A stretch of DNA of 8,077 nt from Myxococcales bacterium. Its GTDB lineage: Bacteria > Myxococcota > Polyangia > Fen-1088. Numbering within the stretch: the first letter of the stretch is position 1; every line of letters starts with the position of its first letter. Made by a program: the position numbers and the translations under genes. The stretch lies in NCBI GenBank assembly GCA_003157315.1, contig PMJE01000156.1, positions 4,062-12,138 on the forward strand. Direction: 5' to 3'. The notes under the pieces were generated by a model. The model saw only the letters and a list, made by a program, of their open reading frames with translations, was not told where the DNA came from and ran no database searches. Shown here one piece after another: positions 1-6,356 of this stretch.

Positions 1-2
1 CG

Positions 3-257
3 ACCCAGGGCGAATACATCGACTACGCCTATTGGAGGGGCCATACCCTGGCCGCGACCTTCGAAGTGTCGATTGTCAAGGCCCCGAGCGCAGCCTTGCT
101 TGCCGGTGTGGTCGACAGCGCCTGCAAAGGCATGATCGCTTGGGTCCAGACGGTTAGCGATCACGACCGGGGCAGCCTGCATGCCGTGCCGACGGCGGCG
201 GCGCGCCAGAGATTCCCGCTCACGGCGCCGTTTGACGGCACCAACCGACTCGAATAG
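3..257 (+). CDS. C-terminal fragment of probable M14-family zinc carboxypeptidase (5' end outside window)
   Basis: The reading frame is open from the left edge (84 codons visible, first full codon at base 3) and ends at TAG 255-257. The GTG at 66 is almost certainly internal, because the frame continues upstream with sensible protein. Visible residues IDYAY-x2-G-x4-ATFEV line up with the end of the M14 metallocarboxypeptidase fold, where carboxypeptidase A has IDWTY-x2-G-x4-TFEL. The Glu encoded at 63-65 would be the general-base catalytic glutamate (Glu270 in carboxypeptidase A numbering). The following Lys-Ala-Pro stretch and helix (KGMIAWVQTV) resemble the closing helix of M14 domains. Family knowledge: these enzymes cleave C-terminal residues or peptidoglycan peptides using one zinc. 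The zinc ligands (HxxE and a distal His) would lie upstream and cannot be seen, so substrate and location are unknown. About 30 further residues follow that helix. The gene is probably not part of the T6SS operon, although a cell-wall role is conceivable. The assignment rests on one short motif. Confidence 0.55.
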   Translation, partial: TQGEYIDYAYWRGHTLAATFEVSIVKAPSAALLAGVVDSACKGMIAWVQTVSDHDRGSLHAVPTAAARQRFPLTAPFDGTNRLE

Positions 258-322
258 CGCAGCGCCTTTTCCGCGCGCACTTTTTCACGCAACCTTCTGC
301 GCCCGCTTCCGATAAGCCTGGC
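258..322 (+). other. Gap before tssA: likely left border of the T6SS operon
   Basis: This 65-base gap lies between the peptidase stop and the tssA ATG. It has two pyrimidine-rich patches (near 267-271 and 281-286) and an ATAA-containing GATAAG at 311-316 close to the start codon. I see no convincing sigma-70 pair, no sigma-54 GG-N10-GC pair in position, and no stable terminator hairpin. If a promoter for the T6SS run exists in the window, it is here or inside the end of the upstream gene. Confidence 0.35.
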
Positions 323-1333
323 ATGATTCTCACCAGCCAGGTCGAGTCCCTCCTCCAGGTAGTCGCTGGCGCGGCGCCGTGTGGGTCTGACCTTGAGTAC
401 GATCCCGCGTTCTTGGAGCTTGAGCGCCTTGCCCAGGGCAAGCCGGAACAGCAAATGGGGAGCGCTCTCGTGCCGGGGCAGGAGCCCGACTGGAATACAA
501 TCGCCCAGCGCGCCGCAGCCCTGCTGGGCAGGACCAAGGACCTGCGGATCGCGCTGCATCTGACGCGGGCCTGGCTCAATATCGACGGGTTCGCGGGCCT
601 GCGCGACGGGATGGCCGTGCTGCGTGGGCTCACTGAGCGCTACTGGGATGGTGTCTTCCCACGCCTGGATCCCGACGATGCAGACGACCCAACCTACCGG
701 GTCAACGTACTCATGGGGCTGTGTGATTCAGCGGCGATCATTGAACGCGTTCGCGCGCTTCCCCTAGTGATTTCGCGATCCTTCGGCCGATTCAGTTTGC
801 GGGATCTCGCAATCGCGTCGGGTGAACTACCGCCTGCCAGTTCGGCGATTGATGGGGCCTTTGCCGAGAGCGCAATTGCCGACCTGCAAGCCACGGCCGC
901 CAGCCTGCGCGAATCTCTCGAACACCTGACCGCGCTTGAGACAACGGTTGGCGGCCACGTGGGCGGCGTCCAGGCGCCGAGCTTCTCGAAGTTGTCCGGG
1001 CTGCTGGGGCAGGCCGACAAGATTTTGGCGGCTCGTCTCGAACAACGGGGCGTCCGATCGGCGATTCCTACCGGCGGTCCACCCAGCGATGCGGTGGCCG
1101 CCGCACAGCCGGCGCCGGCCGCGCCGATGGGGACGGTCAGCTCTCGGGAAGAGGTGGTTCCCTTGCTCGACCGGATTTGCGCGTACTACGCGCGGCACGA
1201 GCCGTCGAGCCCCGTGCCGCTCTTGCTTGCACGATGCAAGCGATTGGTATCAGCGACTTTCCTGGACATCGTCCGTGACGTCGCGCCGGGCGCGGTTTCC
1301 CAGGTGGACATTTTGCGCGGCAAGGACAACTAG
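323..1333 (+). CDS. tssA: TssA, type VI secretion tube/sheath assembly protein (ImpA N-terminal domain)
   Basis: TssA is a cytoplasmic T6SS protein that helps prime and coordinate polymerisation of the Hcp tube and TssBC sheath. The protein is 336 aa. The N-terminal ImpA-type domain is clear: APCGSDLEYDPAF at residues 18-30, the GKPEQQ and EPDW motifs near 39-57, TKDLRIA at 71-77, and YWDGVFPRLDPDD at 107-119. A Pro/Ala-rich linker at about 248-273 separates it from a conserved C-terminal block at 274-336 containing SREEV, YYARHEPSSPVP, CKRLVSATF and a closing VDILRG. This block is typical of short TssA proteins such as P. aeruginosa TssA1, rather than of forms with long VasJ or Nt2-CTD extensions. 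ATG 323 is the only reasonable start, placing the conserved ESLL segment eight residues in, but no good Shine-Dalgarno sequence precedes it. It is the first gene of the T6SS run, with 61 bases to tssB. Confidence 0.95.
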   Translation: MILTSQVESLLQVVAGAAPCGSDLEYDPAFLELERLAQGKPEQQMGSALVPGQEPDWNTIAQRAAALLGRTKDLRIALHLTRAWLNIDGFAGLRDGMAVLRGLTERYWDGVFPRLDPDDADDPTYRVNVLMGLCDSAAIIERVRALPLVISRSFGRFSLRDLAIASGELPPASSAIDGAFAESAIADLQATAASLRESLEHLTALETTVGGHVGGVQAPSFSKLSGLLGQADKILAARLEQRGVRSAIPTGGPPSDAVAAAQPAPAAPMGTVSSREEVVPLLDRICAYYARHEPSSPVPLLLARCKRLVSATFLDIVRDVAPGAVSQVDILRGKDN

Positions 1334-1383
1334 GCAGGCGCCCGATCAGAAGAGGGCAGCGTCAGTTCTCACAACTCGGAGAT

Positions 1384-1389
1384 AGGTGA
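1384..1389 (+). promoter_or_regulatory. Ribosome-binding site deciding the tssB start
   Basis: AGGTGA matches the anti-Shine-Dalgarno complement and lies 5 bases before ATG 1395. It overlaps the alternative GTG at 1386, which favours ATG 1395 as the true start. A second GGAG at 1378-1381 would serve the GTG less well, with only 4 bases of spacing. Confidence 0.6.
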
Positions 1390-1394
1390 ACACC

Positions 1395-1919
1395 ATGAGC
1401 AACAGCGGACAGAAGTTCATCGCGCGCAATCGCGCTCCACGGGTTCAGATCGAATACGACGTCGAGCTCTACGGGGCCGAAAAGAAGGTCCAACTTCCCT
1501 TCGTCATGGGGGTGATGGCCGATCTTTCCGGGAATCCCGCTGAGCCGCTCGCCCCGGTTGCCGACCGGAAGTTCCTCGACATCTCGGTCGACGACTTCGA
1601 CGACCGACTTAGGGCGATGAAGCCGCGGGTGGCGGTCCAGGTTCCCAACACCTTGACCGGCGAGGGGAACCTCAGTCTCGACCTTTCCTTCGAAAGTCTG
1701 GATGAGTTTTCACCTGCGGCCATCGCGCGCAAGGTGGGGCCGCTCAACCAGCTGCTCCAGGCGCGACAGCAGTTGTCCAACTTGATCACTTACATGGATG
1801 GTCGCACCGGCGCCGAGGACCTGATCGCGAAGGCACTGCACGATCCAGCGCTGCTACAAGCGCTGGCCTCGGCGCCCAAGCCCGAGGGTGGAATTCCCGA
1901 AACCGGAAAGGACAAGTGA
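1395..1919 (+). CDS. tssB: TssB, small subunit of the T6SS contractile sheath (VipA/ImpB family)
   Basis: TssB pairs with TssC to form the helical sheath around the Hcp tube; contraction of the sheath drives secretion. The protein is 174 aa, close to the usual family length of about 160-180. Recognisable parts are RVQIEYDVELYGAEKK at 16-31, the highly conserved FVMGVMADLSG at 36-46, the DRKFLDIS segment at 58-65, PRVAVQVPNTL at 77-87, and the C-terminal helix DEFSPAAIARKVGPLNQLL at 103-121 followed by RQQLSNL, which forms the TssB-TssC interface in known sheaths. The tail after 160 is Pro/Gly/Lys-rich and probably flexible. ATG 1395 is preferred over GTG 1386 because of the ribosome-binding site at 1384-1389; the difference is three residues. 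Only 9 bases separate the gene from tssC, as expected for subunits made in equal amounts. Confidence 0.97.
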   Translation: MSNSGQKFIARNRAPRVQIEYDVELYGAEKKVQLPFVMGVMADLSGNPAEPLAPVADRKFLDISVDDFDDRLRAMKPRVAVQVPNTLTGEGNLSLDLSFESLDEFSPAAIARKVGPLNQLLQARQQLSNLITYMDGRTGAEDLIAKALHDPALLQALASAPKPEGGIPETGKDK

Positions 1920-1925
1920 AGGTGA
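1919..1925 (+). promoter_or_regulatory. tssC ribosome-binding site overlapping the tssB stop
   Basis: AAGGTGA begins on the last base of the tssB stop codon and ends 3 bases before the tssC ATG at 1929. Ribosomes ending on tssB would be placed directly at the tssC start, consistent with coupled synthesis of the two sheath subunits. Confidence 0.55.
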
Positions 1926-1928
1926 CCC

Positions 1929-3425
1929 ATGGCTGATGCAACAGAGCACACCCAAGTCCAGGCTGGCGCGGTGACCGATCAGGTTTCCGATTTCGCCACG
2001 CTGCTCAACAAGCAGTTCAACCCCCAGACCGATACTGCCAAGCGAGAAGTCGAGGGTGCGGTACGAACCCTCGCCCAGCAAGCCCTGGCCAGCACCCAGC
2101 TCATCTCAATCGACGTCGTGCAGAGTATCGAAGCGATGGTCGCCGAGATCGACAAGAAGCTGAGTGAGCAGATCAACGCGATCATGCACCACCCTGATTT
2201 CCAGCAGCTCGAAGGCGCGTGGCGAGGTCTGCACTACCTGGTCTCCAACAGCGAGACCGACGAGATGCTGAAGATCCGAGTGTTCAACGTGTCCAAGAAA
2301 GATCTACACAAGACTCTCAAGCGCTTCAAGGGCGCCGCGTGGGATCAGAGCCCGTTGTTCAAGAAGCTCTACGAAGAAGAGTACGGGACCCTGGGGGGAG
2401 AACCCTTCGGGTGCCTGGTGGGCGACTACTACTTCGATCACGGTCCGCAGGACGTGGAGTTGCTGGGCGAGCTGGCCAAGATCGCGGCAGCGGGCCATGC
2501 CCCCTTGCTGGCGTCCGCCTCGCCGACCGTGTTCCAGATGGAATCCTGGCAGGAGCTCTCCAACCCGCGTGACCTGACCAAGATCTTCCAGATCCCCGAG
2601 TATGCCGGATGGCGATCGCTGCGCGAGTCGGACGACGCCCGCTATGTCGGTCTGAGCATGCCGCGCTTCCTCGCCCGGAGACCCTATGGGGCCAAAACCA
2701 ACCCGGTCGAGGAGTTCGACTTCGAGGAAGATGCCAACGGGCCCGACGCAAGAAAGTACACCTGGGCGAACTCAGCCTATGCCATGGCGGTAAACATCAA
2801 CCGCTCTTTCAAGAGCTACGGCTGGTGCTCGCGGATTCGTGGCATCGAATCGGGCGGCGACGTCCAGGGCCTGCCCACCCACACCTTCCCCACTGATGAC
2901 GGGGGTGTCGACATGCGCTGCCCGACCGAAATCGCCATCAGCGACCGGCGCGAAGCCGAGCTGGCCAAGAACGGCTTCATGCCCCTCGTGTACAAGAAGA
3001 ACACCGACTTTGCTGCCTTCATCGGGGCGCAGTCCCTGCACAAGCCGGCCCAGTACGACGACCCTGACGCGACCTCCAACGCCGCATTGGCCGCACGTCT
3101 GCCCTATCTCTTCGCCACCTGCCGCTTTGCCCACTATTTGAAGTGCATTGTTCGCGACAAGATCGGATCCTTCAAAGAAGCCGAGGACATGCAGCGCTGG
3201 CTGCAGAACTGGATCGTCCAATATGTCGATGGCGATCCGGCGCACTCCAACGAGGCCACCAAGGCGCGCAAGCCCCTCGCGGCCGCCGAGGTCATCGTCG
3301 AGCCGGTCGAGGGCAATCCCGGCTACTACGCGTCCAAGTTCTTCCTTCGTCCCCACTACCAACTCGAAGGGCTGACTGTGTCTTTGCGGCTAGTTGCAAA
3401 GCTTCCCTCAGCCAAGGCGAGTTGA
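1929..3425 (+). CDS. tssC: TssC, large subunit of the T6SS contractile sheath (VipB/ImpC/EvpB family)
   Basis: TssC is the larger sheath protein and forms the heterodimer with TssB that polymerises into the cytoplasmic sheath. Its 498 aa is the usual family size of about 490-500. The N-terminal segment SDFATLLNKQF at 20-30 lies where the ClpV-binding helix sits in Vibrio cholerae VipB; a matching role here is inference. The core shows HHPDFQQLEGAWRGLHYLV from about residue 87, the hallmark SDDARYVGLSMPRFLARRPY at 234-253, NGFMPLVYKKNTDFAAFIGA at 348-367 followed by QSLHKPAQY, and HYLKCIVRDKIGSF at 402-415. The C terminus contains PGYYASKFFLRPHYQLEGL and ends in a conserved LVAKLPSAK. These are family signatures, and no internal stop or frameshift is seen. 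ATG 1929 has AAGGTGA 3 bases upstream. Confidence 0.98.
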   Translation: MADATEHTQVQAGAVTDQVSDFATLLNKQFNPQTDTAKREVEGAVRTLAQQALASTQLISIDVVQSIEAMVAEIDKKLSEQINAIMHHPDFQQLEGAWRGLHYLVSNSETDEMLKIRVFNVSKKDLHKTLKRFKGAAWDQSPLFKKLYEEEYGTLGGEPFGCLVGDYYFDHGPQDVELLGELAKIAAAGHAPLLASASPTVFQMESWQELSNPRDLTKIFQIPEYAGWRSLRESDDARYVGLSMPRFLARRPYGAKTNPVEEFDFEEDANGPDARKYTWANSAYAMAVNINRSFKSYGWCSRIRGIESGGDVQGLPTHTFPTDDGGVDMRCPTEIAISDRREAELAKNGFMPLVYKKNTDFAAFIGAQSLHKPAQYDDPDATSNAALAARLPYLFATCRFAHYLKCIVRDKIGSFKEAEDMQRWLQNWIVQYVDGDPAHSNEATKARKPLAAAEVIVEPVEGNPGYYASKFFLRPHYQLEGLTVSLRLVAKLPSAKAS

Positions 3426-3462
3426 TCCGCCCCACCAGTCGTTCGGAAAACCGCAATCTAGC

Positions 3463-3468
3463 AAGGAG
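3463..3468 (+). promoter_or_regulatory. Strong ribosome-binding site for hcp
   Basis: AAGGAG with 8 bases of spacing to ATG 3477 is among the best-matched Shine-Dalgarno sites in the window. It fits the high demand for Hcp, which is needed in many copies per tube. The rest of the 51-base gap (3426-3476) shows no clear hairpin and no convincing promoter boxes. Confidence 0.65.
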
Positions 3469-3476
3469 TCTGGAAA

Positions 3477-3956
3477 ATGTCGTTCAAGATCTGCATGAAA
3501 ATCAAGAAGATCACAGGTGAGTCAGTTGTCGAAAACCACGCCGGAGAAATTGACGTGTTGTCGTGGAGCTGGGGCCTGACCCAGTCCGCCACCGGCCAGG
3601 TAGGCGGGGCGCGGGCGGGCACAGCCGACGTCAAGGACCTCACCTTCACCAAGTACGTGGACCATGCCTCACCCACACTCATTCAAGAGTGCTTTGCTGG
3701 CGACGATCAGGGGGAGGCGGTGCTCACCGTGATCAAGGGCGCCGGGACAAACGCGCTGGAGTTCGTCAAGATCACGATGAGTGGAACCGTGATCATTTCT
3801 TCGGTCAAGACCGGCGATCCTCTTCCCAACGACAGGTATTCCGAGACGGTGACCCTCAATTTCTCGCACGTGAAGTTCGAGTACACCCCGCTGAATCCGG
3901 ACAACAGCGCAGGCGCGACCGCGACCGGGGAATTCACAATCAGTCGTCAGGCATGA
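3477..3956 (+). CDS. hcp: Hcp (TssD), T6SS inner tube protein
   Basis: Hcp forms hexameric rings that stack into the tube expelled by sheath contraction, and it can carry small effectors in the ring lumen. The protein is 159 aa, a standard Hcp1-type length. Signatures are the N-terminal KITGES at 11-16, the HAGEIDVLSWSWGLTQS block at 21-37, a Gly-rich loop at 40-48, DVKDLTFTKYVDHASPTLIQ at 51-70, and VTLNFSHVKFEYTP at 125-138. There is no signal peptide, as expected for a substrate exported by the T6SS itself, and no C-terminal toxin extension, so this is a structural rather than an evolved Hcp. It lies 51 bases after tssC and 16 bases before tssE. Confidence 0.97.
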   Translation: MSFKICMKIKKITGESVVENHAGEIDVLSWSWGLTQSATGQVGGARAGTADVKDLTFTKYVDHASPTLIQECFAGDDQGEAVLTVIKGAGTNALEFVKITMSGTVIISSVKTGDPLPNDRYSETVTLNFSHVKFEYTPLNPDNSAGATATGEFTISRQA

Positions 3957-3972
3957 CAAGTGACGTTGCGCC

Positions 3973-4488
3973 ATGGCCGAGTTGACGCCCAAGGAGCGCC
4001 TTTCACCCTCCTTGCTTGATCGACTGACTGATCACGAACCGGATCGGGCGACAGAGTCACGCGAGTCACGGGTTCTGTCGCCCGCCCGGTTGCGTGAGTG
4101 CGTGCGGCGAGATTTGGCCTGGCTCTTCAACACGACCCACATGCAGTCTTTGCAGGACCTGAGCGATGCGCCTCTGGTCGCGCGCTCGGTGCTGAACTTC
4201 GGCATTCCCGAGCTGGCCGGCCGGATAGCATCTAGCCTCGACACAGTGGAGTTGGAACAAATGATCCGTCAAGCCGTCTTGAGCTTCGAGCCACGCCTGG
4301 ATCGGAACTCAGTGAAAGTGAGGCCGGTCGTGGACGAGCACCAGATGAATCACAATGCTTTGGCTTTCGAGGTGGAGGCGGATTTGTGGGCCCAGCCGCT
4401 CCCACTGCGCCTGTTTCTGCGAACTGCGGTTGACCTGGAAACCGGCAGCGTGGAAGTGGCCGACCAGGGCGGCAAGGGGTGCTTGTGA
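3973..4488 (+). CDS. tssE: TssE, T6SS baseplate protein (gp25/lysozyme-like family)
   Basis: TssE is the T6SS counterpart of phage T4 gp25. It joins the baseplate wedge to the first sheath layer and helps start sheath assembly. The protein is 171 aa, within the normal range. Visible landmarks are SPSLLDRLTD at 11-20, VLSPARLRECVRRDLAWLFN at 34-53, the conserved SVLNFGIPELAG at 72-83, and FEPRLD at 105-110. The last contains the invariant Glu-Pro-Arg (106-108) of the gp25 family. The C-terminal strands include ALAFEVEADLW at 129-139. The ATG at 3973 has only a weak AAGTGA (3958-3963) upstream, 9 bases away, so translation may depend partly on hcp. The stop TGA shares its A with the ATG of tssF. 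Confidence 0.95.
   Translation: MAELTPKERLSPSLLDRLTDHEPDRATESRESRVLSPARLRECVRRDLAWLFNTTHMQSLQDLSDAPLVARSVLNFGIPELAGRIASSLDTVELEQMIRQAVLSFEPRLDRNSVKVRPVVDEHQMNHNALAFEVEADLWAQPLPLRLFLRTAVDLETGSVEVADQGGKGCL
4474..4479 (+). promoter_or_regulatory. Ribosome-binding site for tssF inside the tssE 3' end
   Basis: AAGGGG ends 8 bases before ATG 4488 and overlaps the GTG at 4479 that could otherwise open the same frame. This supports ATG 4488 over GTG 4479 or GTG 4485. Confidence 0.5.
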
Positions 4489-6356
4489 TGGACCCTCGGT
4501 TGCTAGGCAGCTACAACCGCGAATTGCAGTACCTGCGAGAAATGGGCGGGGAGTTTGCCCGCGAGTTCCCCAAGATCGCGGGCCGGCTGGGTTTGGAGTC
4601 GCTGGAGTGTTCCGACCCATATGTGGAGCGGCTGCTCGAGTCCTTCGCTTTCTTGACCGCGCGGGTTCAGCTCAAGATCGACGCAGAATTTCCGCGTTTC
4701 AGCCAGCACCTTCTACACATGGTCTATCCCCACCTTCTCGCCCCCACGCCGTCGATGGCGGTGCTGGAGTTGCAGCCCAACCTGTCCGAGGGTGCGCTGG
4801 CCGATGGGTTCTGCGTCGCACGCGGAGCTGCCTTGCGCAGCTTGACTGGCCGGGGCGCCGAGACAGCCTGCGAGTACCGCACGGCCCACGAGGTGACACT
4901 GTGGCCACTGGAGCTGATCGGCGCCGAATACACCGCGTTCTTGGCGGATCTGGGCTCGCTTCGGCTTTTCGGCAAAGGCAAGGCAGCGCTGCGGCTGCGG
5001 CTGCGCGCCGCCGCCGGGTTGTCCATGGACCGCCTGGCGCTTGCGCACCTGCCGATCTTTCTGCGCGGCAGCGACGAAATTGCCATGCGACTCTACGAGT
5101 TGCTGATGGGCCACAGTGTGGCAGTGGTCGCCCGCGCGGGTGGACCAGGCCAACCGGAAAGTCACGTCATGGCCGATGCAAGCGTGAGACCGCTCGGGTT
5201 CGACGACGAGCAGGCGCTGCTTCCCTATGGACCACGATCCTTTCAGGGCTACCGCCTTCTGCAGGAGTATTTCGCTTTTCCCAACCGCTACATGTTCTTT
5301 GACCTCTGCGGGTTGCAGAAGACCGTGCGCAGCTGCCCCGATTCCGAACTTGAGATCATCGTCGTCTTCGACACTCCGGATCCACGCCTGGAGAAGGCGG
5401 TCAGTCCTTCTCAGTTCGCGCTTTTCTGCACACCCGCGGTAAACCTGTTTCCCCGGCGCGCCGATCGCATCCACCTTGGCGCCAGCGCCAGCGAGTACCA
5501 CGTGGTGCCCGACCGAACCCGGCCCATGGATTTCGAGGTCCACGCCGTCACCGAGGTGGTCGGGTACGGCACCGGCGCCAACGAGAAACAGGAATTCCTT
5601 CCCTTCTACGCGACCAATGAACAGTCGGCCGGAGCCGGCACAGCCTACTACACCGTGCATCGCCAGCCCCGCGTCCTCTCTGCCAAGCAGCGCGTGCAAG
5701 GGGCCCGCTCGAGCTATGTAGGCAGCGAGGTGTTCCTGGCGCTGGTGGATCCCGACGATGCGCCCTTTCGATCGCAGCTCAAGCAGCTTGCGGTGGCGGT
5801 CACCTGCAGCAACCGCGATCTGCCGCTGCACCTGCCTCTCGGCCAGGGGATCAGCGATTTTTCGTTAGAAAGCGGCGCTCCGGTCGCCGCGGTTCGCTGC
5901 GTGGCCGGGCCGACTCCCCCGCGACCGTCGTGTGCCCACGGAGATCCGACCTGGAGGCTGATCAGCCACTTGTCGCTCAACTACTTGTCGCTCACCGACG
6001 CTGCCGACGGTGGTGGGGCCAAAGCCCTGCGTGAACTGCTTGCGCTCTACGGTGATTCAGCGGATGCCGTGATCCGTCGCCAAATCGAGGGCGTCCGCTT
6101 CGTCGCGTCGCAAGCGGTAACCAGGCGGCTGCCCTTGCCCGGGCCGGCCGCCTTTGCTCGTGGCACCAAGGTCACGCTCACCTGCGACGAAACCGCCTTT
6201 GCGGGCATGGGGGTTTTCCTTCTCGGCTCCGTGCTGGAGCGGTTCTTCAGCAAGTACACATCTATCAACTCCTTCACCGAAACCGCGCTGCAGACTGTGC
6301 AGCGTGGGGAAATCGCGCGATGGCCAGCCCGGATCGGACGCCGTCAGTTGGTGTAG
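4488..6356 (+). CDS. tssF: TssF, T6SS baseplate wedge protein (ImpG/VasA family)
   Basis: TssF forms the TssK-TssF-TssG wedge with TssE; the wedges assemble around the VgrG spike to form the baseplate. The protein is 622 aa, at the upper end of the usual 580-630. It begins with the family-typical YNRELQYLREMGGEFAREFP (9-28) and SDPYVERLLESFAFLTARVQ (42-61), then DAEFPRFSQHLLHMVYPHLL (65-84) followed by APTPSM. A second signature is the RPLGFDDEQALLPYGPRS segment from about 234, followed by FQGYRLLQEYFAFPNRYMFF. Late in the protein come WRLISHLSLNYLSL at 489-502 and a closing RGEIARWPARIGRR. No breaks are seen. The start overlaps the tssE stop by one base (TGATG) and the 3' end overlaps tssG by 37 bases, so wedge subunits are probably made together by translational coupling. 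GTG 4479 is possible but less likely. Confidence 0.97.
   Translation: MDPRLLGSYNRELQYLREMGGEFAREFPKIAGRLGLESLECSDPYVERLLESFAFLTARVQLKIDAEFPRFSQHLLHMVYPHLLAPTPSMAVLELQPNLSEGALADGFCVARGAALRSLTGRGAETACEYRTAHEVTLWPLELIGAEYTAFLADLGSLRLFGKGKAALRLRLRAAAGLSMDRLALAHLPIFLRGSDEIAMRLYELLMGHSVAVVARAGGPGQPESHVMADASVRPLGFDDEQALLPYGPRSFQGYRLLQEYFAFPNRYMFFDLCGLQKTVRSCPDSELEIIVVFDTPDPRLEKAVSPSQFALFCTPAVNLFPRRADRIHLGASASEYHVVPDRTRPMDFEVHAVTEVVGYGTGANEKQEFLPFYATNEQSAGAGTAYYTVHRQPRVLSAKQRVQGARSSYVGSEVFLALVDPDDAPFRSQLKQLAVAVTCSNRDLPLHLPLGQGISDFSLESGAPVAAVRCVAGPTPPRPSCAHGDPTWRLISHLSLNYLSLTDAADGGGAKALRELLALYGDSADAVIRRQIEGVRFVASQAVTRRLPLPGPAAFARGTKVTLTCDETAFAGMGVFLLGSVLERFFSKYTSINSFTETALQTVQRGEIARWPARIGRRQLV

Noticed and set aside
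66..257. Independent 63-residue protein starting at GTG 66
   Set aside because: The frame is open back to the window edge, and the conserved M14-like motif spans the GTG, so it is an internal codon of a longer gene.
256..271. Possible terminator: small GCG/CGC inverted repeat followed by TTTT after the peptidase stop
   Set aside because: The stem is only about three base pairs, too weak to call an intrinsic terminator.
319..335. TGGCATG resembling the -24 half of a sigma-54 promoter at the tssA start
   Set aside because: No GC-containing -12 element follows at the right distance, and the site overlaps the start codon of tssA.
666..681. 16-base exact repeat TGGATCCCGACGATGC, also at 5746-5761
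   Set aside because: Both copies encode an Asp-Pro-Asp-Asp-Ala run in unrelated proteins (TssA and TssF). One short match in GC-rich coding DNA is most likely chance plus codon bias.
2772..3362. Minus-strand open frame of 196 codons within tssC
   Set aside because: It is Gly/Val/Leu-rich with no recognisable domain and sits fully opposite the most conserved part of tssC.
4355..5302. Plus-strand open frame of 315 codons spanning the tssE/tssF junction
   Set aside because: It is an out-of-frame shadow, rich in Arg, Ala and Pro, across two confidently assigned genes.
4713..5831. Long open frame on the minus strand (372 codons) opposite tssF
   Set aside because: It lies entirely opposite a well-supported tssF, has His/Gly/Arg-rich low-similarity composition typical of the antisense of GC-rich genes, and shows no family motif.
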